NCBI GenBank assembly: GCA_015654595.1
Contig: JAATGQ010000112.1
Span: 1 to 63,942 of the forward strand
Direction: 5' to 3'
Source: Chitinophagales bacterium
GTDB lineage: Bacteria > Bacteroidota > Bacteroidia > Chitinophagales > Chitinophagaceae
Length of the DNA: 63,942 nt
Notes under the pieces: generated by a model
Seen by the model: the letters and a program-made list of their open reading frames with translations, nothing else
What the model was told of the DNA's origin: nothing
The model's database searches: none
Part shown: positions 34,591 through 42,839 of the stretch, piece after piece
Layout: each line of letters starts with the position of its first letter
Position numbering within the stretch: position 1 is the first letter of the stretch
Translations under genes and position numbers: made by a program

Positions 34591-36090
34591 TTAATCACCG
34601 GGGTTTTTTACGATTATCGAGTCCAGCCCATAATATTGATAAACCGCCGAATCAGCCCTCTCCATGCCATTGTCATCATAGATCAGGACTGGCTTTTCCA
34701 GTAACATCGTATGCACGGTTTCAAATATACCGTGTGGGAAGCGCTCCTTGATTTTTTCCTCGACACCGGCTTCGGCTGGTTTTATAGTCACCACCTTCCT
34801 CTCAGAGTTAAGAGCTTCATGGATAAGCTTTTTTCGCTGCTGGACCATCCCATGATAAAAATAACCGGCAAAAACGCTATCCCAGGCATCGACCAGCGGG
34901 ATGGTCGCTGTCAGCGTCACGATCAGCAGGAGTAAAGGCGCAGAGGTCGGAATATGGATGTCTTTTACCAATGCAGCCGTTCGGGTGTCCATCGTTCCCG
35001 CCGTAAACATCAGCGCCAACAGGGATGCCGAAGTAAGATCGACCAGGGTATCGAGGCTGCGGGTGGGGAAGGAGCCCCTTGTTATCGCCAGGATAGGACT
35101 TAAGGAGAGCGCAACCGCCCCCGCTATGATCAATAATCCCGGCAGTATTATCCTGCGTCCGCCCCAGGGCGATGCTGACAGCTTGTTGCCCTCCAGGGGT
35201 GAAAGTTTTAATCCCAGGCCATACAACAGGAAGGAGACCACCCAAAAAGCGGGTACCCGCAGGATATAATAAAACACAGAGGCACTGCGAAACAAAACCA
35301 TGGGGAGGACGCTTGCGATACTCGTATTTCCGTTCATGAGCTTCGCCCGGCCCGAAAAAAGCCCACAGGTCGACATGACCACGATGCCGGTTACCAAGGT
35401 GACAGCAAGACAGGCTGCGGCTGCCGTCGGGATCTTACCCGTTGTTCGATAGATAAAGACGGACAGAACCAGCAAAGACAACATCAGGTAAATGGGGCCG
35501 ATCTCGGTTGTCCCACAGACCAGTATACACAACAGTAAGGCTGGTATAAGATATTGCATCTTTACTCCATGCGTGGCGGTGGCGCTGCCCCGGATCAGGA
35601 GCCCGGCGATCAGCAGGGTAAAGATAAAGGGCGGTTGGTAGGTCAGCGAAGAGCTGAACCAATAAAATCCCGTCGAGATCTCCGCCTGCACATAGAGGGT
35701 GAGAAGCAGCAGCACAAGGCTTGCCTGGACCAGGCGGACTTTTTTGAAAAGACCGCCCAGCAGGATCTTGTTCAGACTGTTTAAGAAAAAATAGAAGGCG
35801 GCCCCCATACTGACCAACAGCAGGAGGGTATGCAGATAATAAAACCGTTCCGGAATATTGCGGTCTACCAGGAAGAACAGGATAAAAGTAGCCGTAAACC
35901 GCCCCGTCCAATGCTGATAGATCTGCGCCTGCCCGCCCCAAAGACCGTATTTCCGATCCTGCAGATAGACCAGGTAGTCGTCCGACGCCATCGAATTGAA
36001 GAAAGGGACCAGAAAAAAAGGCAGTAAACAGAAAATAAGCGTTCCCCATAGCAAATACGGACGACCTGACTTTACAAAAGAAGTGCGCAT
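34591..36090 (-). CDS. DUF6056-family polytopic membrane protein, 499 aa
   Basis: ATG at 36090 (MRTSFVKSG). About ten to twelve membrane helices. The conserved SDDYLVYLQD after the first helix is characteristic of DUF6056 and resembles the acidic catalytic loop of GT-C glycosyltransferases, so transfer from a lipid-linked sugar is plausible. The C-terminal about 100 residues are soluble. It diverges from the oxidoreductase at 36212 and may share a cell-envelope role. Confidence 0.72.
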   Translation of the reverse strand: MRTSFVKSGRPYLLWGTLIFCLLPFFLVPFFNSMASDDYLVYLQDRKYGLWGGQAQIYQHWTGRFTATFILFFLVDRNIPERFYYLHTLLLLVSMGAAFYFFLNSLNKILLGGLFKKVRLVQASLVLLLLTLYVQAEISTGFYWFSSSLTYQPPFIFTLLIAGLLIRGSATATHGVKMQYLIPALLLCILVCGTTEIGPIYLMLSLLVLSVFIYRTTGKIPTAAAACLAVTLVTGIVVMSTCGLFSGRAKLMNGNTSIASVLPMVLFRSASVFYYILRVPAFWVVSFLLYGLGLKLSPLEGNKLSASPWGGRRIILPGLLIIAGAVALSLSPILAITRGSFPTRSLDTLVDLTSASLLALMFTAGTMDTRTAALVKDIHIPTSAPLLLLIVTLTATIPLVDAWDSVFAGYFYHGMVQQRKKLIHEALNSERKVVTIKPAEAGVEEKIKERFPHGIFETVHTMLLEKPVLIYDDNGMERADSAVYQYYGLDSIIVKNPGD

Positions 36091-36211
36091 TGTCGGAGCA
36101 GATATGATTATTCCGGCTAATGTAAGCAATTATGGCAAGGCTTTATTCATTGGAGGCTGGCACAGACTGGAAATAATTACTAATTTCACGTCGAAATTAA
36201 ATCAGGACCGC

Positions 36212-37558
36212 ATGGAGACCGCTCAGAAAAAGAAATTAGCTGGTTGGGGAAATTATCCGTTAACGGAATCCTATACCATTACTCCCCGCAGCGAACAGGA
36301 CGCAAAAAGCGATCTTGGAAAAGGCGAGCTCATCGCCCGTGGGCTGGGCAGGAGTTATGGAGATCAGGCGGTCAATGAAAATAAATACGTAGCCATCTGC
36401 ACCCATCTCAACCATTTTCTTTCCTTCGATGAAAAAGAAGGCATCGTTGAATGCGAGGCGGGTGTCAGTCTGGAAGAATTGATTTTGGTTTTCGGGCCAA
36501 AAGGCTATCTGCCGATGATCTGTCCCGGGACCAAGTTCGTCACGATCGGCGGCGCCATCGCAAACGATATCCACGGCAAAGCGCACCATATCGATGGGTC
36601 TTTTGTGAATTGTGTCATCTCCTTTACGATCCTGCTGTCCGACGGTTCTGTCGTAACCGCATCCCGCACTGAAAATACCGATCTGTTCTGGGCGAACTTT
36701 GGCGGATTGGGACTGCTGGGTGTCATCCTTACCGCCCGCATTAAACTTCGCAAAGTAGAATCGACTTACTTCCGGCAAAAGTCCGTTGTGATAAAGAACC
36801 TGGATCATATGCTGGAAGCGCTCGACCAATATGATCACGACTATAACTATTCTGTAGCATGGATAGACGCTTTGGCAAAAGGTAAAAAGCTGGGAAGCGG
36901 CGTCCTTACCCTGGGTAACCCGGCAAAGCTGGCTGACCTGCCCGAAAAGCTCAAGGCGGACCCGCTGAAACTGCATTCGACCAGCAAGCTGACAGTACCC
37001 TTCTTCCTGCCCAGCTTTGTGCTCAACGGTCTCTCGGTTCGTATGCTCAACCGCGTCATCGCTTTTGTACAAAATTCACCCAAGGACTTTGTGCACTACG
37101 AGAAATTCTTCTTCCCACTCGACGCCATAAACAACTGGAACAGAGGTTATGGCAAAAGAGGTTTTATACAATATCAGTTCGTTATCCCCGAAGACAATGG
37201 AAAAAAGAATCTGACAGAGATCCTCGAAATGATCGCTGGCAGTGGATGTACGCCATTCCTCAATGTCTTTAAGAGAATGGGGGATGGACAAGGTATCCTT
37301 TCTTTCCCTTTTAAAGGATATACATTGGCTATCGACTTCCCGGTAAGCAAACAGCTGTTGGAGTTCACGCCAAAGCTGGATGCGAAAGTGCTTGCAGCTG
37401 GCGGAAGGCTTTATCTTGGAAAAGATGCGCTGCTTGAAGAAAGCATGTTCAAGGCAATGTATCCCCAGAATGAAGAATGGCTGACTATCAAGCGGAAGTA
37501 CGATCCTCAAAATAAGTTCAGCTCTAATATTTCGCGTCGGCTTGGGCTCAATGCTTAA
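36212..37558 (+). CDS. DprE1-like FAD-dependent oxidoreductase, 448 aa
   Basis: BBE-type FAD-binding oxidoreductase resembling decaprenylphosphoryl-ribose 2'-oxidase. ATG at 36212 (METAQKKKLAGWG). The FAD-binding part carries ARGLGRSYGDQA near residue 45 and the PP-loop-like PGTKFVTIGGAIANDIHGKAHHIDGSF near 110-136. The C-terminal substrate domain includes FINVFKRMGDGQGILSFPFKGYTLA-type residues and ends with KFSSNISRRLG. The natural substrate in Bacteroidota is unknown; a lipid-linked sugar is an inference. Confidence 0.8.
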   Translation: METAQKKKLAGWGNYPLTESYTITPRSEQDAKSDLGKGELIARGLGRSYGDQAVNENKYVAICTHLNHFLSFDEKEGIVECEAGVSLEELILVFGPKGYLPMICPGTKFVTIGGAIANDIHGKAHHIDGSFVNCVISFTILLSDGSVVTASRTENTDLFWANFGGLGLLGVILTARIKLRKVESTYFRQKSVVIKNLDHMLEALDQYDHDYNYSVAWIDALAKGKKLGSGVLTLGNPAKLADLPEKLKADPLKLHSTSKLTVPFFLPSFVLNGLSVRMLNRVIAFVQNSPKDFVHYEKFFFPLDAINNWNRGYGKRGFIQYQFVIPEDNGKKNLTEILEMIAGSGCTPFLNVFKRMGDGQGILSFPFKGYTLAIDFPVSKQLLEFTPKLDAKVLAAGGRLYLGKDALLEESMFKAMYPQNEEWLTIKRKYDPQNKFSSNISRRLGLNA

Positions 37559-37566
37559 TAGGGCAG

Positions 37567-38196
37567 CTACGACCGGCTGAATTTTTTTCGTACACGGCTT
37601 AGCGTTTCCAGCGTCATCCCTAGGTAGGAGGCGATATACTTCAACGGGATTCGGTTGGCAAGATGCCGATGCCGCAAAAGAAAATGCCGGTATTTGTTTT
37701 CTGCCTTGGTGAGCCGCGCGATAAAAGCCCTTCTTTCAGCGTCCGCATAATAACGCTGCAGCAGCTTGCGAGCTACGTTGTTGGCTATAGGAAACCGTTC
37801 GTATAACTCTTCGAGATCGTCGATGGTCATTACGAGCAGCTCGCAGTTTTCCAAAGCCTGTATATTTTCTATAGCCGGTGATTCCTCGTCCAGTCCAAAG
37901 ATGGAAGTGACAAGATCATTTTCTACGGTTATCCACGTGGTGATGTCTTTCGCGCCCTCTTTTACAAAGCCGCGGAGAGCGCCTTTTACTACGTAATAGA
38001 TATGATGACAGGGTGTGCCTTCCTTGAGAAGAAGTTTACGTTTTGATACCAGACATCCACTAATTCTTTCCCTGAAAAAACTTTCGACCTCTGCGTTTAG
38101 CGGGTGATAGTTTCGGATCAGATTAAGTACCGGGGTTATATCGGGTTTAAGGATAGGAACAATGCCCGTTTCTACAGCTTCAGCAGGTTGTTTCAT
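37567..38196 (-). CDS. Crp/Fnr-family transcription regulator, 209 aa
   Basis: Cyclic-nucleotide-like sensor domain (about 25-135) with GTPCHHIYYVVKGALRGFVK and a C-terminal winged helix-turn-helix containing IPLKYIASYLGMTLETLSRVRKKF, as in the Bacteroidota Crp/Fnr-like group. No Fnr cysteine cluster is visible. ATG at 38196 (MKQPAEAVE) is chosen; the upstream 48 codons form a spurious hydrophobic stretch. The ligand is unknown. It converges with the oxidoreductase gene. Confidence 0.88.
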   Translation of the reverse strand: MKQPAEAVETGIVPILKPDITPVLNLIRNYHPLNAEVESFFRERISGCLVSKRKLLLKEGTPCHHIYYVVKGALRGFVKEGAKDITTWITVENDLVTSIFGLDEESPAIENIQALENCELLVMTIDDLEELYERFPIANNVARKLLQRYYADAERRAFIARLTKAENKYRHFLLRHRHLANRIPLKYIASYLGMTLETLSRVRKKFSRS

Positions 38197-38302
38197 GTTT
38201 TGGCTCAGGTAGATGCAGCGGCAAAATAGATAAATACAGTGGACTGATAAAACAACTAGGGTAAAGACAACACTTAAAAATGATAAATAGGGTGAAAAGA
38301 CC

Positions 38303-38941
38303 CTATTTCTTTGAGTTTTTTTCCCGTTTATACCACGCACATATACTGTTCATCGGACATATCTCGCATTGGGGCTTGGGGTGGCAGATCTCTCGGCCAA
38401 GAAAAGACATCGCCATGCCGGCATCCCACTGCGAAGGAGGAAGCATTTTCATCAACACTTCTTCAATTTTTTTCGGATCCTCTTCTCTTGTAATACCGAG
38501 ACGGGTTGCGACTCTTATCACATGCAGGTCGACGATGATGCCTTCAGCCGCTGCGCCTGCTTCCCGAAGGATCACGTTAGCTGACTTGCGGCCGATGCCA
38601 GGCAGTGCTGTCAGCGCTTCCTGTGAAAGTGGGATGGCTTTGTCGCTGCCGATCTGCCCGGCGATCCCTGTCAGCCATTTTGCTTTGTTGGCAAAGTTTC
38701 GGATGCCCCCCAGGTAATCATAAAGCTCTTCCGGTTTGGCTTTGGAGAGCTTTGTCATATTGGGATATACCTTGAAGAAAGCCGGCGCCTTCTGGTTGAT
38801 CAGGTCATCCGAGGTCTGTGCCGACAGCACGACCATCACCATAAGCTGGTAGACAGAATGATAGTTCAAAGGATGTTTCTTTCCCTTATATCGTTCCAGC
38901 AGCGGCTGGAGCGCTTTACTCCAATCTGTTTTGACGGGCAT
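38303..38941 (-). CDS. nth: Endonuclease III (Nth), 212 aa
   Basis: Bifunctional DNA glycosylase/AP lyase for oxidised pyrimidines. HhH motif LPGIGRKSANV with catalytic Lys119 and GIIVDLHVIRV with catalytic Asp138. A [4Fe-4S] loop is formed by C186, C192, C195 and C201 (CHPKPQCEICPMNSIC). Length is normal. Confidence 0.95.
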   Translation of the reverse strand: MPVKTDWSKALQPLLERYKGKKHPLNYHSVYQLMVMVVLSAQTSDDLINQKAPAFFKVYPNMTKLSKAKPEELYDYLGGIRNFANKAKWLTGIAGQIGSDKAIPLSQEALTALPGIGRKSANVILREAGAAAEGIIVDLHVIRVATRLGITREEDPKKIEEVLMKMLPPSQWDAGMAMSFLGREICHPKPQCEICPMNSICAWYKREKNSKK

Positions 38942-39037
38942 GATCAGGTGATTTTGCTACCCTAAGCTACGAACAAAATCATTGTCCCGGCACATCCGAT
39001 GGTTGTGCTGCCGGCTGAGCAGCGCCCCTCCGAGCTC

Positions 39038-39898
39038 TTAACCATTCAAAACCGTCGATTGAGACAAATACCTGTCCGAAGGATAGAAGATAAAAAAGCA
39101 GCTTCCGTTCTTCAGCACGGGGATGATCTGGGTTGTCATCTCCTCGGGAATAGCGGGGCAGCCAAAGGTTGTCCCCATGACGCCATACTTGTGCAGGATA
39201 CGCTCGCTGACATAGGAGGCGCCATGGATCACGATGCTGCGTTCTCTTGCCATCGTGTTGAAGCCCCGGTCCATTCCGTCGATGCGAAGAGATAGCCCGT
39301 TCTCTCCATAATACGTATTTCGGGTGACATAGAATCCGAGACTGCTTTTGTAGGAGTCGGGGGTGTTCGAGAAGGAGTTGGCATAATCCGCTCCGCTGCT
39401 CATGCCGTGGGCTACGTAGGTCCGATAGATAAGCCTTCTGTTGCGGACGTCGATGATATAAAGTCTTTTGGCGGAAGAGGGCTGACTAAAGTCGCAGATA
39501 GAGAGGACATCGATCTTGTGAAGGATCTTTTTCTTCAGCAGCCGGTGGTAGCCGATAAGACCGTATTCGAGCGCTTGCTCGTTCAGGCCCGAATCTTTCA
39601 GATTCATATCTTCAAACATGCTCAGGGCTTCCGCTTTTATGATCTTCAGCTCCGTTTGATGGTAGCTCACATTCGATGCCGAGTGAGTGCGTAACGCGGA
39701 GCGAATAGCTGTTGCCGAGCGAGTGGTTGTTATTGCTCCGGCCCCGCTTTTCGCGGTCGATAGCCTGGCGGCGGTATGCGTGATGCCTGGGGTGTGCCCG
39801 CCTGGAAGTTTTGTGTTGGCTGCCGTCACGACCAGCGTTGACGGGAGAAGAAGGGACAGGCAGAAAAGTTTCCCAAAGGAAGAGGGTAATGTTTTCAT
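39038..39898 (-). CDS. L,D-transpeptidase-like (YkuD_2) exported protein, 286 aa
   Basis: Murein L,D-transpeptidase catalytic-domain family. Signal peptide to about residue 27 (LVVTAANT), an Ala/Ser/Thr-rich linker, then the catalytic domain with IVIHGASYVSE (His225) and GTTFGCPAIP (Cys247), the His and Cys of the family. The C-terminus contains CFFIFYPSDRYLSQS. It presumably acts on peptidoglycan in the periplasm. Confidence 0.85.
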   Translation of the reverse strand: MKTLPSSFGKLFCLSLLLPSTLVVTAANTKLPGGHTPGITHTAARLSTAKSGAGAITTTRSATAIRSALRTHSASNVSYHQTELKIIKAEALSMFEDMNLKDSGLNEQALEYGLIGYHRLLKKKILHKIDVLSICDFSQPSSAKRLYIIDVRNRRLIYRTYVAHGMSSGADYANSFSNTPDSYKSSLGFYVTRNTYYGENGLSLRIDGMDRGFNTMARERSIVIHGASYVSERILHKYGVMGTTFGCPAIPEEMTTQIIPVLKNGSCFFIFYPSDRYLSQSTVLNG

Positions 39899-40331
39899 AA
39901 GCCGAAAAATTTGTACGTGTTACGGATTAATAGATAATAGGGTGAACCGGGAAGTTCAAGGCACTGGATCTTCGGCTATTAAAAAGGATAATGAACAATA
40001 GAGGGTTGTTCAAAAGAAAAGGAGGATCTTAAAGGGAATTGCAGCTTTTCGAGGGAGATTGGGTACGATGGAAGTAAAAATAATCTCCGCATCGGGCTTA
40101 TGCAAGCATTTATTTGACTTTTTTCGTTTTTCTAGGGGTTATCCCTGGGGTTTGTAGAATAAAAACGATGGCGGACAAGGCGACCTGCCCGCCGGGGAGG
40201 GGGGTGCCCATCAAAGTCCTGCTGCCGCCATGGTAGAGCAGCCGAGCCTAATCTTTACACCCTGCCGCCTCCACTACTTGCGCGCCAGTGCCCTTTAGCT
40301 TTCTGCGAACTTTGATTATATTAGTGCAAGC
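39899..40331. other. Intergenic region with orphan terminator and possible small RNA
   Basis: No protein gene is supported. The right half (40194-40330) is GC-rich and able to fold; on the minus strand it ends in an intrinsic terminator at 40170-40193 although no minus-strand protein gene lies upstream for 2.5 kb. A small RNA on the minus strand is possible. The region also holds the promoter of the small membrane protein gene at 40332. Confidence 0.45.
40157..40193 (-). terminator. Orphan intrinsic terminator
   Basis: On the minus strand GGCGGGCAGG pairs with CCTTGTCCGCC (one bulge, one G:T pair) around a 3-nt loop and is followed by ATCGTTTTTATT. No minus-strand protein gene lies directly upstream. 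Confidence 0.55.
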
Positions 40332-40562
40332 ATGCTTAAGCTGATATTCCTTGTTTTTTTCCTTTTCTTTATCGTAATGCCCTTCGCTATCGCGGTATTT
40401 ATGAGCGTGCTCGGCTTTATCATTCGGCTCGAAAAGACCGTGAAGACCCACTGGATAAAAAAGCTGTCTGCCGTCCTTAAGACATTGTTGATCACCGCCA
40501 TTGTCGTCGGCATAGCGGTTTATTTCCTGTTGAAATGGATGGGCGGATGGTCAATAGAGTAA
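40332..40562 (+). CDS. Small two-helix membrane protein, 76 aa
   Basis: Two hydrophobic segments (about 3-32 and 50-69) joined by a basic loop (RLEKTVKTHWIKKLSAVLK), with a short C-terminal tail. The family is not recognised. The ORF has no competing frame with better features. It lies just before the AT-rich DUF4365 pair but with higher GC, so it is probably core. Confidence 0.5.
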   Translation: MLKLIFLVFFLFFIVMPFAIAVFMSVLGFIIRLEKTVKTHWIKKLSAVLKTLLITAIVVGIAVYFLLKWMGGWSIE

Positions 40563-40666
40563 ACGCGCAATTATTTTGCTATATTCAAAATAGTTGGCAT
40601 TTTTGTACCTAAAATGGGCTTTCTGCCGGGTATATTAATTTTCTTGGAGTTGCGAAAGCTTTTCTT

Positions 40667-41206
40667 ATGAATTTGTCATTACAAAATATTGAATCTGAGC
40701 TAAGTTATGCATATTTGCATGCTATAGCAGGCAAGGCTGGCATGAGTTGTAAAGTGGGAGACAGGCATGATGATGGCTACGGAGTAGACGCAGAGTTAAA
40801 CTTCAGAGGTTGTACGGCTCATCCTTATTTTACTCATGTTCAACTGAATTTCCAACTTAAAGCAACGGTCGAATCTCCTGGAAATCATGATCAATATGTT
40901 TCCTATTTTTTTTCTGGATTAGAGAGGTTCAATAAATTGAGAAAACAAGACAGTCCGATTTATAAAATTTTAGCAGTACTCTTTTTGCCGAAGGATTCTG
41001 ATACATGGTTGACTTGCTCTGCAGAGGAACTAATATTGAAAAGAGGTGCATATTGGACCTGTTTATATGGAGCGGAAGAATCTTCAAATGCGAGCGGGCA
41101 GACAGTTTACTTGCCTAGAAATCAACTTTTGTCTCCTGATGAATTGATTCGTTTGGCGAATCTGGCAGTAACAAAAAAAGTTCCCAATTATCAAAGACCA
41201 TCTTAA
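40667..41206 (+). CDS. DUF4365 domain protein, putative nuclease-fold, 179 aa
   Basis: PD-(D/E)xK-like pattern: Glu11 in the first helix, GYGVDAEL with Asp41, and NFQLKAT with Gln63 and Lys65. DUF4365 domains occur in putative defence genes, often beside other defence modules. The protein ends about 110 residues later with a short acidic helix. It overlaps the next gene by one base (TAATG), which shows translational coupling. DNA is AT-rich compared with the genes to the left, a sign of transfer. Nuclease function is inferred. Confidence 0.7.
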   Translation: MNLSLQNIESELSYAYLHAIAGKAGMSCKVGDRHDDGYGVDAELNFRGCTAHPYFTHVQLNFQLKATVESPGNHDQYVSYFFSGLERFNKLRKQDSPIYKILAVLFLPKDSDTWLTCSAEELILKRGAYWTCLYGAEESSNASGQTVYLPRNQLLSPDELIRLANLAVTKKVPNYQRPS

Positions 41207-42348
41207 TGAGTAATATTGATGTTACATCATTGGAAATTAGAGATTACGCGCAAAGCTTGCACTGGACTATTGTTCGGGAAGCTTTAGCAGATGGGCTTTT
41301 TGTCTTAAATAGCCCATCAAAAGATGGGACACAATTGATCTTCCCTAAAGACACAGAAAACTCTTCCTTTGCCGAGCTGGCTAAAATTGCCCTTGAGCGA
41401 CTTTCCGAATTTCGGCGGGTTGATTTTAATCAATTGTTAGAAGATATTCGCGAAGTAAATGATGATGTTGTTTGCTTGCGTTATTTCTCGCACACTAAGA
41501 TTGTAAATTCGCTTTCTTTTGAAGAAGCTTTCCAAACGATAGCTGCAGCACGGCAAATGCTTCTATCTGCGGCTAGCTCTGTAGTTAATCCGGTGGTCTA
41601 TCATCCTAAATTGAATAGGACGGAACCGCAGGACCTCATAAAAAAGACCAAGTTCAGGCATACCCAGGAAGGGAGTTTTATTCTTAAAATAGCTATACCT
41701 TTTGAACGCCATCTTGCGAAAAACAGCTTGTTTGATGGCTTGGAAGGAATGCCCGTTGAAAAATCGATAGGCCGTAAAACCGTTGAATTGATAAGCGCAT
41801 CATCCAATGAAATTCTTGGCTCCATTGAGTCAAATACGATGGAAGCGTTGTATAGATCGCAGGTCGAATCGGAAAGGCCTATTGTGAGTTTTAATTTTTG
41901 TGATTCCCTCTTAAGGATGTTTGACAAGGAAAGAGAATTGCCGTTTGAACTAATTTTTAATTGGAGCAGGGCTTCTCTAAAAAACATGCCATTTCCGTCT
42001 GTTCCGGATAAAGTCTTGTTCCCCTTTACATATCTATCAAAATTAGAAGAGCTAAAATCATACTTTACGCCTGTTAAGTCAGAAATAACAGACACGTTTT
42101 ACGGTACCGTTGAGTCCTTAAATGGAGATATAGGGCCTGACGATAGGCGTTTTGGAGAGGCCACTTTTAATCTTCTTATTGAAACAGAAATTATAAAGGC
42201 AAAAGCAAATCTAACTGCGGACCAGTACCAAGAGGCCATTATTGCCCATGGACGAGGAAATGCTTATGTAATGATCAGGGCAAAACTCTCTCTTCAGCCA
42301 AAGGCCAAACTTCATAATATTATTGAATTCAAGTTAGCCGAAAAATAG
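41206..42348 (+). CDS. Unknown partner of the DUF4365 protein, 380 aa
   Basis: No family recognised. Soluble, mixed alpha/beta composition, no signal peptide. Residues 1-130 are helical with DVVCLRYFSHTKIV; the middle (about 150-265) contains FERHLAKNSLFDGLEGMP and NEILGSIESNTMEAL; the last part has TFYGTVESLNGDIGPDDRRF and KAKANLTADQYQEAIIAHG, which resembles a substrate- or ligand-binding beta region. ATG overlaps the stop of the DUF4365 gene, so the two work as one unit. Together they form a candidate two-gene defence system next to the tRNA(CAU) att copy. Confidence 0.6.
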   Translation: MSNIDVTSLEIRDYAQSLHWTIVREALADGLFVLNSPSKDGTQLIFPKDTENSSFAELAKIALERLSEFRRVDFNQLLEDIREVNDDVVCLRYFSHTKIVNSLSFEEAFQTIAAARQMLLSAASSVVNPVVYHPKLNRTEPQDLIKKTKFRHTQEGSFILKIAIPFERHLAKNSLFDGLEGMPVEKSIGRKTVELISASSNEILGSIESNTMEALYRSQVESERPIVSFNFCDSLLRMFDKERELPFELIFNWSRASLKNMPFPSVPDKVLFPFTYLSKLEELKSYFTPVKSEITDTFYGTVESLNGDIGPDDRRFGEATFNLLIETEIIKAKANLTADQYQEAIIAHGRGNAYVMIRAKLSLQPKAKLHNIIEFKLAEK

Positions 42349-42379
42349 CAGTGTTCAATATTACTCGTTAAATAAAAAA

Positions 42380-42400
42380 GGCCGGGAAATCCCCGACCTT
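42380..42400 (-). terminator. Original chromosomal terminator of the CAU tRNA, displaced
   Basis: On the minus strand AAGGTCGGG/CCCGGCCTT (one G:T pair) with a 5-nt loop is followed by TTTTTTATTT, and it lies directly after the 53-bp tRNA(CAU) fragment. This is what should have followed the intact tRNA before integration. It may also serve the DUF4365 pair from the other side. Confidence 0.65.
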
Positions 42401-42408
42401 CTAATTAA

Positions 42409-42461
42409 TTGATTTTCAGTGGACCCACCTGGGCTCGAACCAGGGACCCTCTGATTATGAG
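42409..42461 (-). repeat. 53-bp att repeat, displaced tRNA(CAU) 3' fragment
   Basis: Identical to 24749-24801 but on the opposite strand. It contains the tRNA from the anticodon loop to its 3' end and the 11-nt CTGAAAATCAA flank. There is no 5' half, so it is not a functional tRNA. The DNA on its right is element sequence, on its left core. Confidence 0.9.
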
Positions 42462-42588
42462 AGATATTTGGGGGAACATTATATTATTATCTGTCACCGT
42501 TATTTGCTAATTAAGTCTTTGACTTATTGGGCCTTACGAAATGGCAGATTTCTTGTTCCTCTCAGTTATTGGCAGACATTTTTGAAAA

Positions 42589-42613
42589 ACATGTATCAAA
42601 TAATGTATCAAGG
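42589..42613. promoter_or_regulatory. ATGTATCA repeats near the tRNA(CAU) fragment
   Basis: ACATGTATCAAATAATGTAT (42589-42608) followed by CAAGG contains two copies of ATGTATCA 13 bp apart. The same word recurs at the other element ends, consistent with integrase arm sites. Confidence 0.5.
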
Positions 42614-42683
42614 ATGATTTAGTTAGAATTAAGCCCCCTGACATAAATTGTAGAAAAACTGCCTTATAATCAAACTACTGCAG

Positions 42684-42839
42684 TTATTTTTTCTTCTCTA
42701 TCTTCCAATAGTGCCCTTTCTCCTTTTTAATTATAATGTCATTTAGGCTTATATCATTGGCCGGAGATACCTTGTTGGCTCCTACATTATCGGCTCTTTT
42801 GAGCCCTTTGGGGTTATATGTAATTTTTGCTTTCTTCAC
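42684..42839 (-). CDS. Small basic protein overlapping the kinase stop, 51 aa
   Basis: GTG start at 42839 overlaps the kinase stop as GTGA, a typical coupled start; stop TAA at 42684. Sequence is rich in Lys and Asn (VKKAKITYNPKGLKRADNV at the N-terminus) and ends in KGHYWKIEKKK. There is no hydrophobic segment. It completes a three-gene operon with the RuvC-fold gene and the kinase. It could be a substrate, inhibitor or nucleic-acid-binding partner; this is inference. Confidence 0.55.
   Translation of the reverse strand: MKKAKITYNPKGLKRADNVGANKVSPANDISLNDIIIKKEKGHYWKIEKKK

Noticed and set aside
42409..42461. Second tRNA gene with CAU anticodon
   Set aside because: Only the 3' part from the anticodon loop is present; the 5' half and D-arm are missing, so it is an att fragment.
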